64,000 nt of DNA from Ruegeria atlantica (GCF_013032005.1 NZ_WQBE01000007.1:1-64000), one strand, 5' to 3'. Shown: positions 53,424-62,045, counted from the stretch's first letter. Notes: generated by a model from the letters alone, not told the origin. Translations and numbers: made by a program.

Positions 53424-53609
53424 TCAGCCGTCGCTTTCTGCGTCGCGGTCAGCTTCCCTTTTCAGAATTGCGACAACGAACAGGATCGACGCCGCGAACA
53501 GGACCAACATCTCTCCTACGTCCCCAAGAAACGCGCTGCCCGCAAATGCCCCCATGGCAACGTTCGCAAAATAGATGACGAACACGATGATGGATGCGGT
53601 CAGAAACAT
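53424..53609 (-). CDS. Small two-span membrane protein leading the TRAP operon
   Basis: 61 residues. There are two hydrophobic helices, about 4-24 (TASIIVFVIYFANVAMGAF) and 32-49 (EMLVLFAASILFVVAIL), joined by a short GSAFLGDVGE loop and followed by a charged tail (KREADRDAESDG). It lies 24 bases upstream of the TRAP binding-protein gene, behind a GGGAG site and directly after the LacI-type operators. It is therefore the first gene of the operon. I do not know a function. Its size and place suggest an accessory subunit of the transporter. Confidence 0.7.
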   Translation of the reverse strand: MFLTASIIVFVIYFANVAMGAFAGSAFLGDVGEMLVLFAASILFVVAILKREADRDAESDG

Positions 53610-53646
53610 TTCTCAGGACTCCCTTTGGAATCGGTCCGGCCTCATT

Positions 53647-53681
53647 TGTAAGCGCTTACATAAAAAATGCAAGCGCTTACA
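53647..53681. promoter_or_regulatory. Two LacI-type operators 21 bp apart
   Basis: TGTAAGCGCTTACA at 53647-53660 is a perfect 14-bp palindrome. TGCAAGCGCTTACA at 53668-53681 is the same with one mismatch. The central AAGCGCTT resembles LacI/GalR-family sites, and the centres are 21 bp (two helix turns) apart, so two dimers can sit on one face. On the minus strand a possible promoter is TTAACC (53703-53708) and TTATGT (53679-53684) with an 18-bp spacer. The second operator covers its -10. The adjacent LacI regulator is the obvious ligand-responsive repressor. Confidence 0.8.
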
Positions 53682-53732
53682 TAACAGCTTTCCTTGCGAC
53701 CCGGTTAAGTTTAGACTTATTGGCAAAAGTGA

Positions 53733-54773
53733 ATGGCGGATTTGAAAATGTCGAAACTTGGATCGGCGCCAACATTGGATGATGTGGCCAAACTGGCTGG
53801 CGTTTCGACCGCAACCGTATCACGTTGCCTCAATAACCCAGATCAGGTGGTCAAGGCGACGCGCCAGCGCGTTCAGTCAGCTGTAGACGCGCTGGGTTAC
53901 GTGCCAAACTTTGCTGCGCGCGTGATGGCAGCCAAGCGGTCCTCGACGATTGGTGCGATTATTCCGACGATGGAGAACGCCATCTTCGCCCGTGGCCTGC
54001 AGGCGTTTCAGGAAGAATTGCACCAGCACGGATATACGCTGCTGGTCTCAAGTTCGGCCTACAAACCGGAGATCGAGGAAGAGCAGATCCGAACGCTGGT
54101 CGCGCGTGGCGCGGACGGCTTGCTGTTGATCGGACATGACCGCAAACCGCAGATTTACGAAAACCTTGAGCGATGGAAAATTCCAACTTTGGTCGCTTGG
54201 TCATACCTGCCCGATGGGCAGCTTCCCTGTATCGGCTTTGACAACCGTGCGGCAATGGCCGAACTGGCAAACCGTGTGATCGGTTTGGGCCACAGAAGGA
54301 TCGGCGTGATTTCAGGCATCAGCGCAGGCAATGATCGCGCCCGCCTGCGGATCGAAGGTGTACAGGATGCGGTCAGACAGAATGATCTGGCCTTGTCAGA
54401 CCTGACTATCATCGAAACCCCTTATGAGATTGAAAACGGGGCCGCGGCTTTCTCGGGCTTGATGGCGCAGGATATGCCGCCCACCGCGATCCTGTGCGGC
54501 AACGATGTTTTGGCCGTGGGCGCCCTGCATCGGGCGCAGGAAATGGGATTGAGTGTGCCCGGGGATGTCTCCATCACCGGATTTGACGATATCGAGCTGG
54601 CCCGGATTGTCACGCCCCGCCTGACAACCGTACACGTCCCGCACCGGGAAATGGGCCGCAGGGCCGCATCAGAGCTGATCGGAATGCTTGAAAACCAGGC
54701 AGGTGGCAGCGGTAAGCGGCTGGACACACATATCGTAGAGGGCCAATCCCTCGGGCCGCCTGCTGACAGCTAG
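53733..54773 (+). CDS. LacI-family transcriptional regulator of the sulfopropanediol operon
   Basis: 346 residues. The LacI-type helix-turn-helix with hinge lies at about 14-68 (LDDVAKLAGVSTATVSRCLN, FAARVMAAKRS). A periplasmic-binding-protein-like sensing domain follows (TIGAIIPTMENAIFARGLQ; GFDDIELARIVTPRLTTVHV). It is divergent from the operon, with two operators in the 123-bp gap, so it should repress both the operon and itself until an inducer such as the sulfonate binds. ATG 53733 and ATG 53748 are both possible; the second has the better ribosome site (GGCGGA). It converges with a LysR gene, their stops overlapping. Confidence 0.9.
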   Translation: MADLKMSKLGSAPTLDDVAKLAGVSTATVSRCLNNPDQVVKATRQRVQSAVDALGYVPNFAARVMAAKRSSTIGAIIPTMENAIFARGLQAFQEELHQHGYTLLVSSSAYKPEIEEEQIRTLVARGADGLLLIGHDRKPQIYENLERWKIPTLVAWSYLPDGQLPCIGFDNRAAMAELANRVIGLGHRRIGVISGISAGNDRARLRIEGVQDAVRQNDLALSDLTIIETPYEIENGAAAFSGLMAQDMPPTAILCGNDVLAVGALHRAQEMGLSVPGDVSITGFDDIELARIVTPRLTTVHVPHREMGRRAASELIGMLENQAGGSGKRLDTHIVEGQSLGPPADS

Positions 54774-55750
54774 GCGGCTTCGGCCTCCATGGTGCGGAAA
54801 TCGTCTTTTAGCCAGGCATGACTCGCACTCATGGGGTCGGTGAAATGCTGCCGTATCAGCGTCGCCATTACCTTTTGGATCAGTTTCGAGGTTGTTTCGG
54901 GATACACCTCGGTTGTGAACAGCGACACAGTGCGCACAAAGTTCCGCCCCGGAAACGGGATCGCCCTAAGACTGTCGTGGAACCTCTGAGCGCGATGGAA
55001 ACAGGCGGCAGTCGTAATTGCCCAGCCGCTGCCCTCGGCAACCAGCCCGATGATCGAGTGATTGCATTCCAATTCGAACCGGTTGGGCAGGTTGTATTTG
55101 CTGCGGGTCAGCTGAATCTCGATCTGTTTGCCGATCATAAGGTCGCGTGAATAGCGCAGCAGAGGCAACTCTGCATCAGGCGTCAGCAGATCTTCGGGTG
55201 TACCCTGATATCCAATGGGCAGGATCACAATAAACGGATCGCGCATCAGCGGGTATTCGATCAGCCCTTCCGTCCGTTCCGAAGGCCGCGTGGCGACGCC
55301 AGCGTCCAGTTTATGCTCTTGCAGGTTGGCGATTATCTCGTGACTAGGGCGCGTATAATGGCGGAAACTGCATCGCGGCAGGGCCTGAGCCAGAAAGCGG
55401 AATAAATCCGGCGCGATCTGATTGTCGAAATCGTCGATTAGGGCCAGCCGCAGGTCTGTTGCATGCTGCCAGTTGCCGGATCGGATTTCAGCCTCGCCCC
55501 TTTTCAGCACGGTCAGCCCATCGCGAACATATCGCGCAAAAACCTCACCCGCAGGGGTCAGACCCATTGGGCGACGCCCGTGATCGACCAGATCGACACC
55601 CAGCGCGCCCTCAAGGCTACGCAGGTGGTTCGAGACGGTGCTGATCGACAGCCCCGTCTCGGATGCGACCTGTTGGATCGACCCTGATTTGGCCACCAGT
55701 CGGAAGACTTCCAGCCAACGAAGGCTCAGAGATTTCGACACCGCGAACAC
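54770..55750 (-). CDS. LysR-family transcriptional regulator
   Basis: About 326 residues with a LysR helix-turn-helix near the start (SIQQVASETGLSISTVSNHL, RSLEGALGVDLVDHGRRP) and the two-lobed effector domain after it. No ATG is in frame. GTG 55750, GTG 55741 or TTG 55786 are the options. I give GTG 55750 because the TTG would put a perfect dyad (55756-55774) inside the coding sequence. It is followed, in gene order, by the flavoprotein gene on the same strand (81 bases or so upstream). It probably regulates the methylated-amine genes to its right. Confidence 0.8.
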   Translation of the reverse strand: MFAVSKSLSLRWLEVFRLVAKSGSIQQVASETGLSISTVSNHLRSLEGALGVDLVDHGRRPMGLTPAGEVFARYVRDGLTVLKRGEAEIRSGNWQHATDLRLALIDDFDNQIAPDLFRFLAQALPRCSFRHYTRPSHEIIANLQEHKLDAGVATRPSERTEGLIEYPLMRDPFIVILPIGYQGTPEDLLTPDAELPLLRYSRDLMIGKQIEIQLTRSKYNLPNRFELECNHSIIGLVAEGSGWAITTAACFHRAQRFHDSLRAIPFPGRNFVRTVSLFTTEVYPETTSKLIQKVMATLIRQHFTDPMSASHAWLKDDFRTMEAEAA

Positions 55751-55755
55751 CCATT

Positions 55756-55774
55756 GTTTCGATTTCTTCGAAAC
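55756..55774. promoter_or_regulatory. Inverted repeat at the LysR start, candidate autoregulatory site
   Basis: GTTTCGA (55756-55762) and TCGAAAC (55768-55774) form a perfect dyad around TTTCT and contain a T-N11-A core as LysR sites do. It overlaps the likely start region of the LysR gene. A matching half-site TCGAAAC occurs at 58350-58356, in the divergent promoter of the neighbouring genes. Confidence 0.45.
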
Positions 55775-55831
55775 GAACCCAAGCAAAGTTTTGCGCTGGC
55801 GGCAATGGTGAAGTTGACTGACGTGCTGGAA

Positions 55832-58267
55832 TTACTCTCGCATCCGCTCGAATCCCGGATCGTAGGGTGACGGCGGTATGACCGTAGCGCGCACGCGATG
55901 ACCGCAGGAATCCAGCTCCATTTCAGCCCCGATATCGGCCAGTTCGGGATCGACAAACCCATGTGCCAGATTGAGCCCGGTGCGGTGCCCCCAATCGCCC
56001 GAGGTAATTGTGCCCACAACACGCTCACCTTGCATTAATGACGCGCCGGGATGCGCAGGCTGTTGTGTTGCGTGGACCTGCAGAGCAACCAGTTTTTTGC
56101 GCGCGCCCTCTGCCTGCCGTTTCAGTAATGCGTCGCGCCCGATAAATTCACCCTTGTTCAGCTTCACAAAGCGATCCAGCCCCGTCTCAAACGGATCAAA
56201 TTCGGTGATCAGATCGGCCTTCCAATGTAGAAAGCTCTTCTCCATGCGCATGGATTCCACTGCCCGCGCGCCGAACAGTTTCAACCCGTACGCGCCCCCG
56301 GCCTGACGCAATGCCAGATAGGCTGCATAAAGCGAGGCGTTGGGCACATGTATTTCATAAGCTAGCTCGCCCGAGAAACTGACACCCATTACCGTCGCCG
56401 GGGCGAACCCGACGAAACATTCTCGCACGCTGAGCCATGGGAAAGCCGCGGCGGACCAATCGCCACGTGCGCAGACGGACAGTACTTCGCGGGCTTTCGG
56501 GCCAGCAAGCACCAGAATGGTCTGATCGCTGGTCAGGTTGCGCAGTTGCACATCTTCACTGGCCCTAACATGCTGTGCCAGCCAATCCATGTCGTGAAAT
56601 TCACTGGCGGCGGCCGAGCCATACCACAGACGGGCGGAACCCCGATCGCTGGCGGGCAGGTTGGCAACGGTCGCCTCGGCCTTGACCATGCCGTGATGGT
56701 TCAACAAATACCCCAGCCCCACCCGGCCCTCGCGCCGGGTGACGGTGCCGCAGAACATCCGGTCCAGAAAGGCATGCCGATCCGCACCCGTGATTTCGAT
56801 CCGGTTGAAACCATTCACCTCGGCCAGCCCGACGCCGGTTTGCACATTTGCCACCTCAGCCGCGACCAGATCAAAGGTTTCGTCAAAATCGAAACTAAGC
56901 GTCGGAGAAAAGCTGGGGGAAGGCTTGATGTACTCCACCCTTTCCCACCCGTTGACCACGGTGAATTCCGCCCCTTCTGCCGCCAACACTGGCGTTAACG
57001 GCGTCGTCTTGGCCGGTCGTCCGGCAGGGCGGTGTTCATGGGGGAAGTGAAACCGGAATTCGTTCTGATAGTCTTCAATTGCTTTCAGCGCCGTGAGTTC
57101 CACATTCGCATGACCCGTGAACCGGCGCGGGTCCAGACACCACGTGTCATAACAGGCCTCTCCATGCACGATCTGCTGGGCCAGCAACCAGCCATGGCCA
57201 CCGCCTTCGCCCAACCCCGCACGCAACCCGATGATACAGAACGCATTGCGTTTGCCGGGGATCGGCCCGACCAAAGGCGCGCCGTCAATCGTATAAGTAA
57301 TCGGCCCGTTGACAATCGTGTGGACCCCGACCTCCATCAGTGCGGGCATTCGGGCAAACGCGCCTTCGAGCACGTCAGTCACCCGGTCCAGATCATCAGG
57401 GCACAAGGCGTTGACAAAGTTTGGGTCGATCCCGTCCATCCCCCAGGTCTTGCAATCCTGTTCGTAAAACCCCAGCAGCAGCCCGTTTTTTTCCTGTCGG
57501 CAGTAATAGTCGCTGATCGGGCAGCGCAGCAGAGGCATCCGGTGCCCCGCATCTCGGACGGCCGGGATTTCTTCGGTCAGGAAATACTGATGCTCCATCG
57601 ACGCGACCGGATGGTGAACCCCCATCATCGCGCCAACCTCGTTAACCCTGTAGCCGCAGGCATTCACCACAACATCGCAGTCGATGTCGCCATGTTCGGT
57701 ATGCACGGTCCAAGTGTCGTCGCTGTGTTGTGTCAAGGCCGTAACGGGGGTGTTGCGATAGACCTCGGCCCCGGCTTTGCGCGCCCTGCGCGCCAGCGCC
57801 TGACACAGCTGGGCCGGGTCGATGTCTCCATCCATGGGATCCCACAGCCCGCCAATCAGGTTCTCGGTCGAGATCAAAGGGTGGCGGCGGGCGCATTCCT
57901 CGGCGTCGATCACCTCGAATTCCACATCCATCCCGCGTGCCATCGATGCGAAATGGCGATAGCCATGCATCTGCGCCTGCGTGTTGGCCAGACGGATACC
58001 ACCATCGCCATGATGATAGTTGATCGGATAATCCGGGTCCTCGGCCAGTTCCTTATACAACCGGATCGAATGAGATTTCAGACCAACCATTGTCTGGTTC
58101 ATGCCGAAATTCGTAACCTGTGCCGCCGAATGCCATGTCGTGCCCGAGGTCAGTTCGTTCCGCTCGACCAAAACCACGTCCGTCCACCCTTCTTGCGTCA
58201 GGTGGTACAGCGTTGAACATCCGGCGATCCCGCCACCGATGACAACGACCTTGGTGCGCGACTTCAT
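55832..58267 (-). CDS. Dimethylglycine/sarcosine dehydrogenase-like flavoprotein with GcvT domain
   Basis: 811 residues. The N-terminal FAD domain begins VVVIGGGIAGCSTLYHL. SGTTWHSAAQ contains H46 in the position of the His that binds FAD covalently in dimethylglycine and sarcosine dehydrogenases. The C-terminal half (from about 425) is a GcvT-like tetrahydrofolate domain (NGFNRIEITGADRHAFLDRM, VMGVSFSGELAYEIHVP). It would remove an N-methyl group oxidatively and hand the one-carbon unit to folate. The start is ATG 58267 with a GAGGGAG site. It diverges from an MttB-family gene, and the exact N-methylated substrate is unknown. Confidence 0.9.
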   Translation of the reverse strand: MKSRTKVVVIGGGIAGCSTLYHLTQEGWTDVVLVERNELTSGTTWHSAAQVTNFGMNQTMVGLKSHSIRLYKELAEDPDYPINYHHGDGGIRLANTQAQMHGYRHFASMARGMDVEFEVIDAEECARRHPLISTENLIGGLWDPMDGDIDPAQLCQALARRARKAGAEVYRNTPVTALTQHSDDTWTVHTEHGDIDCDVVVNACGYRVNEVGAMMGVHHPVASMEHQYFLTEEIPAVRDAGHRMPLLRCPISDYYCRQEKNGLLLGFYEQDCKTWGMDGIDPNFVNALCPDDLDRVTDVLEGAFARMPALMEVGVHTIVNGPITYTIDGAPLVGPIPGKRNAFCIIGLRAGLGEGGGHGWLLAQQIVHGEACYDTWCLDPRRFTGHANVELTALKAIEDYQNEFRFHFPHEHRPAGRPAKTTPLTPVLAAEGAEFTVVNGWERVEYIKPSPSFSPTLSFDFDETFDLVAAEVANVQTGVGLAEVNGFNRIEITGADRHAFLDRMFCGTVTRREGRVGLGYLLNHHGMVKAEATVANLPASDRGSARLWYGSAAASEFHDMDWLAQHVRASEDVQLRNLTSDQTILVLAGPKAREVLSVCARGDWSAAAFPWLSVRECFVGFAPATVMGVSFSGELAYEIHVPNASLYAAYLALRQAGGAYGLKLFGARAVESMRMEKSFLHWKADLITEFDPFETGLDRFVKLNKGEFIGRDALLKRQAEGARKKLVALQVHATQQPAHPGASLMQGERVVGTITSGDWGHRTGLNLAHGFVDPELADIGAEMELDSCGHRVRATVIPPSPYDPGFERMRE

Positions 58268-58449
58268 GGCTTTGCTCCCTCTTGTCTCCGACAAGTCTTG
58301 CGGAAAAAAGGGCTAAGCCGACAACAGAGGCATCGACTGTATTGAAAAATCGAAACTGCGATTGAGGATTTTGAAATTCGCAAATCCCCTTTGCCGTAGA
58401 CTGGATTTGCCGATTAGGGTTTCCGAAAGACGCACAGGAAAGGAAAGGG

Positions 58450-59970
58450 ATGTCCTCGGAAGGTGCCAAACGAAGCGGTCGGCGGGCCCGGCATGCGCAG
58501 CGCGCGGCCAAGCCTATAATCGATCCCTGCCCGCCCGGTCAAAAGGGCGGCGCGTTCAAGCCATTGACGCAGCCCGAGATCAAGCAAATCTACGACACCG
58601 CCCTACGCCTGCTGGAAACACTGGGCATGGGCGAGGTGCCGGACCGGCTGGCCGCTGATCTGCGGGCGGCTGGCGCGCAGCCGGGTGAACAGGGTCGGTT
58701 GGTGTTTCCACGTGGAATGGTAGAGCGCGTAATCCAGGGCGCCGCCAAAACATTCACCTTCCACGGTCGGGACGAAACCCGATCCATTCAGGTTGGCGGC
58801 GACCGCGTGTTCTTTGGCACCGGAGGGGCCGCCGTACAGACGCTGGACATGGACACCGGTCTGTACCGGCCTTCGACATTGGCTGATTTGCATGACTTCG
58901 CGCGGTTGCAGGACACGTTGGCCAATGTCAGCTGGTTCACTCGCTGTTGTGTGGCAACCGACCTGCCGGACGTGCGCGATCTGGACATCAACACAGTCTA
59001 TGCACTGGTGCGCAATACGACCAAACCAGTGGCAACCTCATTCACGCTGGCCGAGAATGTCGCCCCGATTGTCGAGATGCTGGATATCGTGGCCGGGGGC
59101 CCGGGTGAATTCTCCAAGCGCCCCTTTTTGAAGGCCCATATCAGCCCAGTAATTTCCCCCTTACGGTACGGCGAAGATGCCGTGGACGTAGTCTATGAAT
59201 GTATCGCACACAATATCCCCATGTCCTGCATCACCGCAGCGCAAGCCGGTGCAACAGCCCCTGCAACGCTCGCCGGATTTCTTGCACAATCACTGGCCGA
59301 AACGCTGGCCAGCCTGGTCATGGTCAACGCGATCCAGCCCGGCTTTCCGATGGTGTTTTCCAACTGGCCTTTCATCGTTGATCTGCGCACTGGCTCGTTT
59401 GCCGGGGGCAGCGGTGAAACCGCCATCCTGAACGCCGCTTCGGCGCAGATCACCAACTGGCTGGGTCTGCCCTCGGGTGTCGCGGCGTCGATGGCCGACG
59501 CAAAGGCCATCGATGCGCAATACGGCGCGGAAAAGGGGATCACATCGCTGGCCGCCGCACTGGCCGGGGGCAACCTGATCTATGAAAGCTCTGGCATGAC
59601 TGCCTCGCTATTGGGTGTCAGTTTCGAGGCTTTTGTGTTGGATAACGAAATGCACTCGCACACCTACCGGGCGTTGCGTGGGATCGAAGTGACTGAGGAA
59701 AACCTGGGCTTCGACGCGATCTGCCATTCGGTTCTGGGAGACGGTCATTTTCTGGGCAGTTCGCATACGTACGCGGCGATGGAGCGGGATTACTTCTACC
59801 CGGATCTGGCCGATAGGAACGAGCCGCGCACGTGGCAGGAAGAAGGCGCACCAGACGCTTGGTCGGCGGCACGCGAAAAGGCCAAAGAGGTGTTGGCCAC
59901 GCATCATCCGAAGTATCTGACCGACGCGCAGGATGCGGAAATCCGCAAACGCTTTCGCATTCTGATCTGA
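58450..59970 (+). CDS. MttB-family (trimethylamine methyltransferase-like) protein without pyrrolysine
   Basis: 506 residues of the MttB/COG5598 family; LETLGMGEVPDRLAADLRAAG, then FFGTGGAAVQTLDMDTG, and QAGATAPATLAGFLAQSLAE are typical. The frame is uninterrupted, so there is no amber-encoded pyrrolysine. Non-Pyl relatives demethylate quaternary amines such as glycine betaine or proline betaine, passing methyl to a corrinoid protein. No corrinoid protein gene is present here. It is divergent from the dimethylglycine dehydrogenase-like gene, and a good AGGAAAGGAAAGG site precedes the ATG. Betaine-type demethylation is therefore the best guess. Confidence 0.88.
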   Translation: MSSEGAKRSGRRARHAQRAAKPIIDPCPPGQKGGAFKPLTQPEIKQIYDTALRLLETLGMGEVPDRLAADLRAAGAQPGEQGRLVFPRGMVERVIQGAAKTFTFHGRDETRSIQVGGDRVFFGTGGAAVQTLDMDTGLYRPSTLADLHDFARLQDTLANVSWFTRCCVATDLPDVRDLDINTVYALVRNTTKPVATSFTLAENVAPIVEMLDIVAGGPGEFSKRPFLKAHISPVISPLRYGEDAVDVVYECIAHNIPMSCITAAQAGATAPATLAGFLAQSLAETLASLVMVNAIQPGFPMVFSNWPFIVDLRTGSFAGGSGETAILNAASAQITNWLGLPSGVAASMADAKAIDAQYGAEKGITSLAAALAGGNLIYESSGMTASLLGVSFEAFVLDNEMHSHTYRALRGIEVTEENLGFDAICHSVLGDGHFLGSSHTYAAMERDYFYPDLADRNEPRTWQEEGAPDAWSAAREKAKEVLATHHPKYLTDAQDAEIRKRFRILI

Positions 59971-60042
59971 ACGCGTCAGCCCATTTCCAACCGACAATTC
60001 TGCCGCTAGGCTCGCCCACAAGTTAAAGAGAATGGGGATCTC

Positions 60043-61014
60043 ATGACCAATTCGTTTTTTCAGCCGGTCTCGGCGATGGAGCTTGCCCGATTTGCCGGCA
60101 TTCCCACCTTCATGCGGCTGCCGAGCGTGACACTGGACCACGGCCGCATTGCCGAAGTTGAACTGGGTCTAGTTGGTATTCCTTGGGATGGCGGCACCAC
60201 CAACCGCCCCGGCGCGCGGCACGGGCCACGGCAGTTGCGGGATTACTCGACAATGATCCGCGCGATGAACCCGGTGACCGGGGTCGCGCCGTTTTCGCTG
60301 GTCAATTGCGCCGATCTGGGCGACGTCGCACCAAACCCGGTGGACATCGGGGATACGCTGGAGCGGGTGACTGCGTTCTACTCGGATTTGCAGGAACGCG
60401 GCATTACCCCGCTGACCGCTGGAGGGGACCATCTGACCACCCTGCCCGTCCTGCGCGCGCTGGCCAAATCCGGCCCGCTTGGCCTGATCCAGTTCGACAG
60501 CCATACCGACCTGTTCGACACCTATTTCGGTGGTCACAAGTTCACCCACGGCACACCCTTCCGCCGCGCGGTCGAAGAAGGGCTGGTTGATCCGAAACGC
60601 TTTGTTCAGGTCGGCATTCGCGGTACCGCCTATAACACGGAAGACATCGAATGGGGCGAGGCGCAAGGCATCCGCATCATCCGCATCGAGGAGCTGTTTG
60701 ATCGCGGTATCGACGATGTCATGACCGAAGTGCGCAGCATTGTCGGAACGGCGCCGACCTATTGCACCTATGACATCGACTTTGTCGACCCGACATATGC
60801 GCCCGGCACCGGCACGCCCGAAATCGGCGGACCGAACAGTTTTCAGGCGCAGCAGGTCATTCGCAAGATGGCTGGCGTCAATCTGGTTGGGGCCGATCTG
60901 GTCGAGGTCGCGCCGCCCTTCGATCCCGAAGGCGGCACAGCCTGGCTTGGTATTTCGCTGATGTTCGAACTGCTCTGCGTGCTGGCGCAGGCGGTGGATG
61001 CGCGGCGGTCTTAG
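60043..61014 (+). CDS. Ureohydrolase family protein (agmatinase/guanidinobutyrase type) 1
   Basis: 323 residues. Metal ligands are H130 in AGGDH, D152/H154/D156 in QFDSHTD, and two Asp in YDIDFVDPTYAPGTGTPE. The start FFQPVSAMELARFAGIPTFM and the GTGTPEIGG end segment resemble guanidinobutyrase and guanidinopropionase more than arginase. It hydrolyses a guanidino compound to urea and an amine. It follows the MttB-like gene by 72 bases on the same strand. Its stop overlaps that of a second, convergent ureohydrolase. Confidence 0.88.
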   Translation: MTNSFFQPVSAMELARFAGIPTFMRLPSVTLDHGRIAEVELGLVGIPWDGGTTNRPGARHGPRQLRDYSTMIRAMNPVTGVAPFSLVNCADLGDVAPNPVDIGDTLERVTAFYSDLQERGITPLTAGGDHLTTLPVLRALAKSGPLGLIQFDSHTDLFDTYFGGHKFTHGTPFRRAVEEGLVDPKRFVQVGIRGTAYNTEDIEWGEAQGIRIIRIEELFDRGIDDVMTEVRSIVGTAPTYCTYDIDFVDPTYAPGTGTPEIGGPNSFQAQQVIRKMAGVNLVGADLVEVAPPFDPEGGTAWLGISLMFELLCVLAQAVDARRS

Positions 61015-61991
61015 GCCGCGCTGACGTTCTCAGCGATCATCGAGACCATCTCGAACATCACCGCTGCTGCTGTCAGGGCGGTGATGTTGTTGGGGCTGTC
61101 CTTGGTGGGCATCATGCAGACGACGTCGCCGCCCACAATGTTCAACCCGCGCGCGGCGTGCAGAATGCCGACGGCTTCGTCTATGTCGAAGCCCTTCTCA
61201 CCGGGCTCCAGATTGGACACCGCAGGCGCAACTGTCGGGTCGAGGCAATCTAGATCGAAGGTGATATAGACCGGGCGATTACCCAGAACCTCTTTGGTCT
61301 GTGCCACCACATCCGCAAGCCCGCGCTGGCGGAATTCGCGCATGGTGACGATGTTATAGCCATAGTCGTATGAGGGTTGCAGCCAGTCCAGACTACGCGG
61401 ATGGCCACGAAGACCGATCTGCATGGATCGTGTCGGGTCGACCTCCCCTTGATCGGCCAGATAAGCCCCCCAATGCGCCGCCGATTTCTTGGCACCCAGA
61501 AAGTGATCGACCTTGGTGAACACATCCGTGTGGGCGTCCAGATGCAGAAAGCTAATCGGCTCACCGCCCGCTAGCTTGCCCCGGCCCAGCGCTTGCACGA
61601 TCCCGCCCGTAATGGAGTGATCGCCACCGACCGAAACAGGCCGCGCACCAGCCGCATCGATATCTTTGTAAAACTGCGTGATGCGCTCGATGCAGTCCTC
61701 GTTGTCATTGGCCCTGGGGAACGGCACGTCGCCCACATCGGCAATCCGCGCAGTGTTCCAGGGATCGATCCCAAACAGCGAATGAACACGGCGCTGCACG
61801 GCCGAGACATGGCGCAAGGCGCGCGGACCGAGATGCTGATCCCGCTCGGTCGTGCCATTGCCGGTGGAATGGGGCACGCCAGCCAGCGCGATATCCTGCC
61901 CTTCAGGCCCGACATTCGGGCAGCGGAACAGGGTGGGCACCCCCCACCAGTAAAGGTTTTCCATCATGGATTGTTCATAACGGTCTGTCAT
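61011..61991 (-). CDS. Ureohydrolase family protein 2
   Basis: 326 residues with a complete binuclear metal site: VGGDHSITGG, LHLDAHTDVF and TFDLDCLDPTVAP. It is only distantly like the first ureohydrolase; residues 1-50 (ENLYWWGVPTLFRCPNVGPE) and the substrate loop around TTERDQHLGPRALRH differ. The two therefore probably act on different guanidino substrates. The family includes agmatinases, guanidinobutyrases and guanidine hydrolases, and I cannot choose among them. It is convergent with gene 1 (4-base overlap of stops) and lies just after the ProVW terminator. Confidence 0.85.
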   Translation of the reverse strand: MTDRYEQSMMENLYWWGVPTLFRCPNVGPEGQDIALAGVPHSTGNGTTERDQHLGPRALRHVSAVQRRVHSLFGIDPWNTARIADVGDVPFPRANDNEDCIERITQFYKDIDAAGARPVSVGGDHSITGGIVQALGRGKLAGGEPISFLHLDAHTDVFTKVDHFLGAKKSAAHWGAYLADQGEVDPTRSMQIGLRGHPRSLDWLQPSYDYGYNIVTMREFRQRGLADVVAQTKEVLGNRPVYITFDLDCLDPTVAPAVSNLEPGEKGFDIDEAVGILHAARGLNIVGGDVVCMMPTKDSPNNITALTAAAVMFEMVSMIAENVSAA

Positions 61992-62014
61992 TGTTGTCCC
62001 CGGTAAAAGAAAAA

Positions 62015-62038
62015 CGCCCCCGGCGGAAACCGGGGGCG
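62015..62038 (-). terminator. Rho-independent terminator of the ProVW operon
   Basis: On the minus strand CGCCCCCGG pairs with CCGGGGGCG (62030-62038 and 62015-62023) around a 6-nt loop and is followed by TTTTTCTTTT. It starts 8 bases past the permease stop. It is the clearest intrinsic terminator in the window and separates the ABC operon from ureohydrolase 2. Confidence 0.92.
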
Positions 62039-62045
62039 AGTATGT

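Noticed and set aside
57032-58216. A 394-codon plus-strand open frame opposite the dimethylglycine dehydrogenase-like gene
   Set aside because: Antisense shadow of a well-conserved flavoprotein with no features of its own.
58450-59970. Pyrrolysine-containing trimethylamine methyltransferase
   Set aside because: The frame has no internal amber codon, and no pyrrolysine genes are present in the window.
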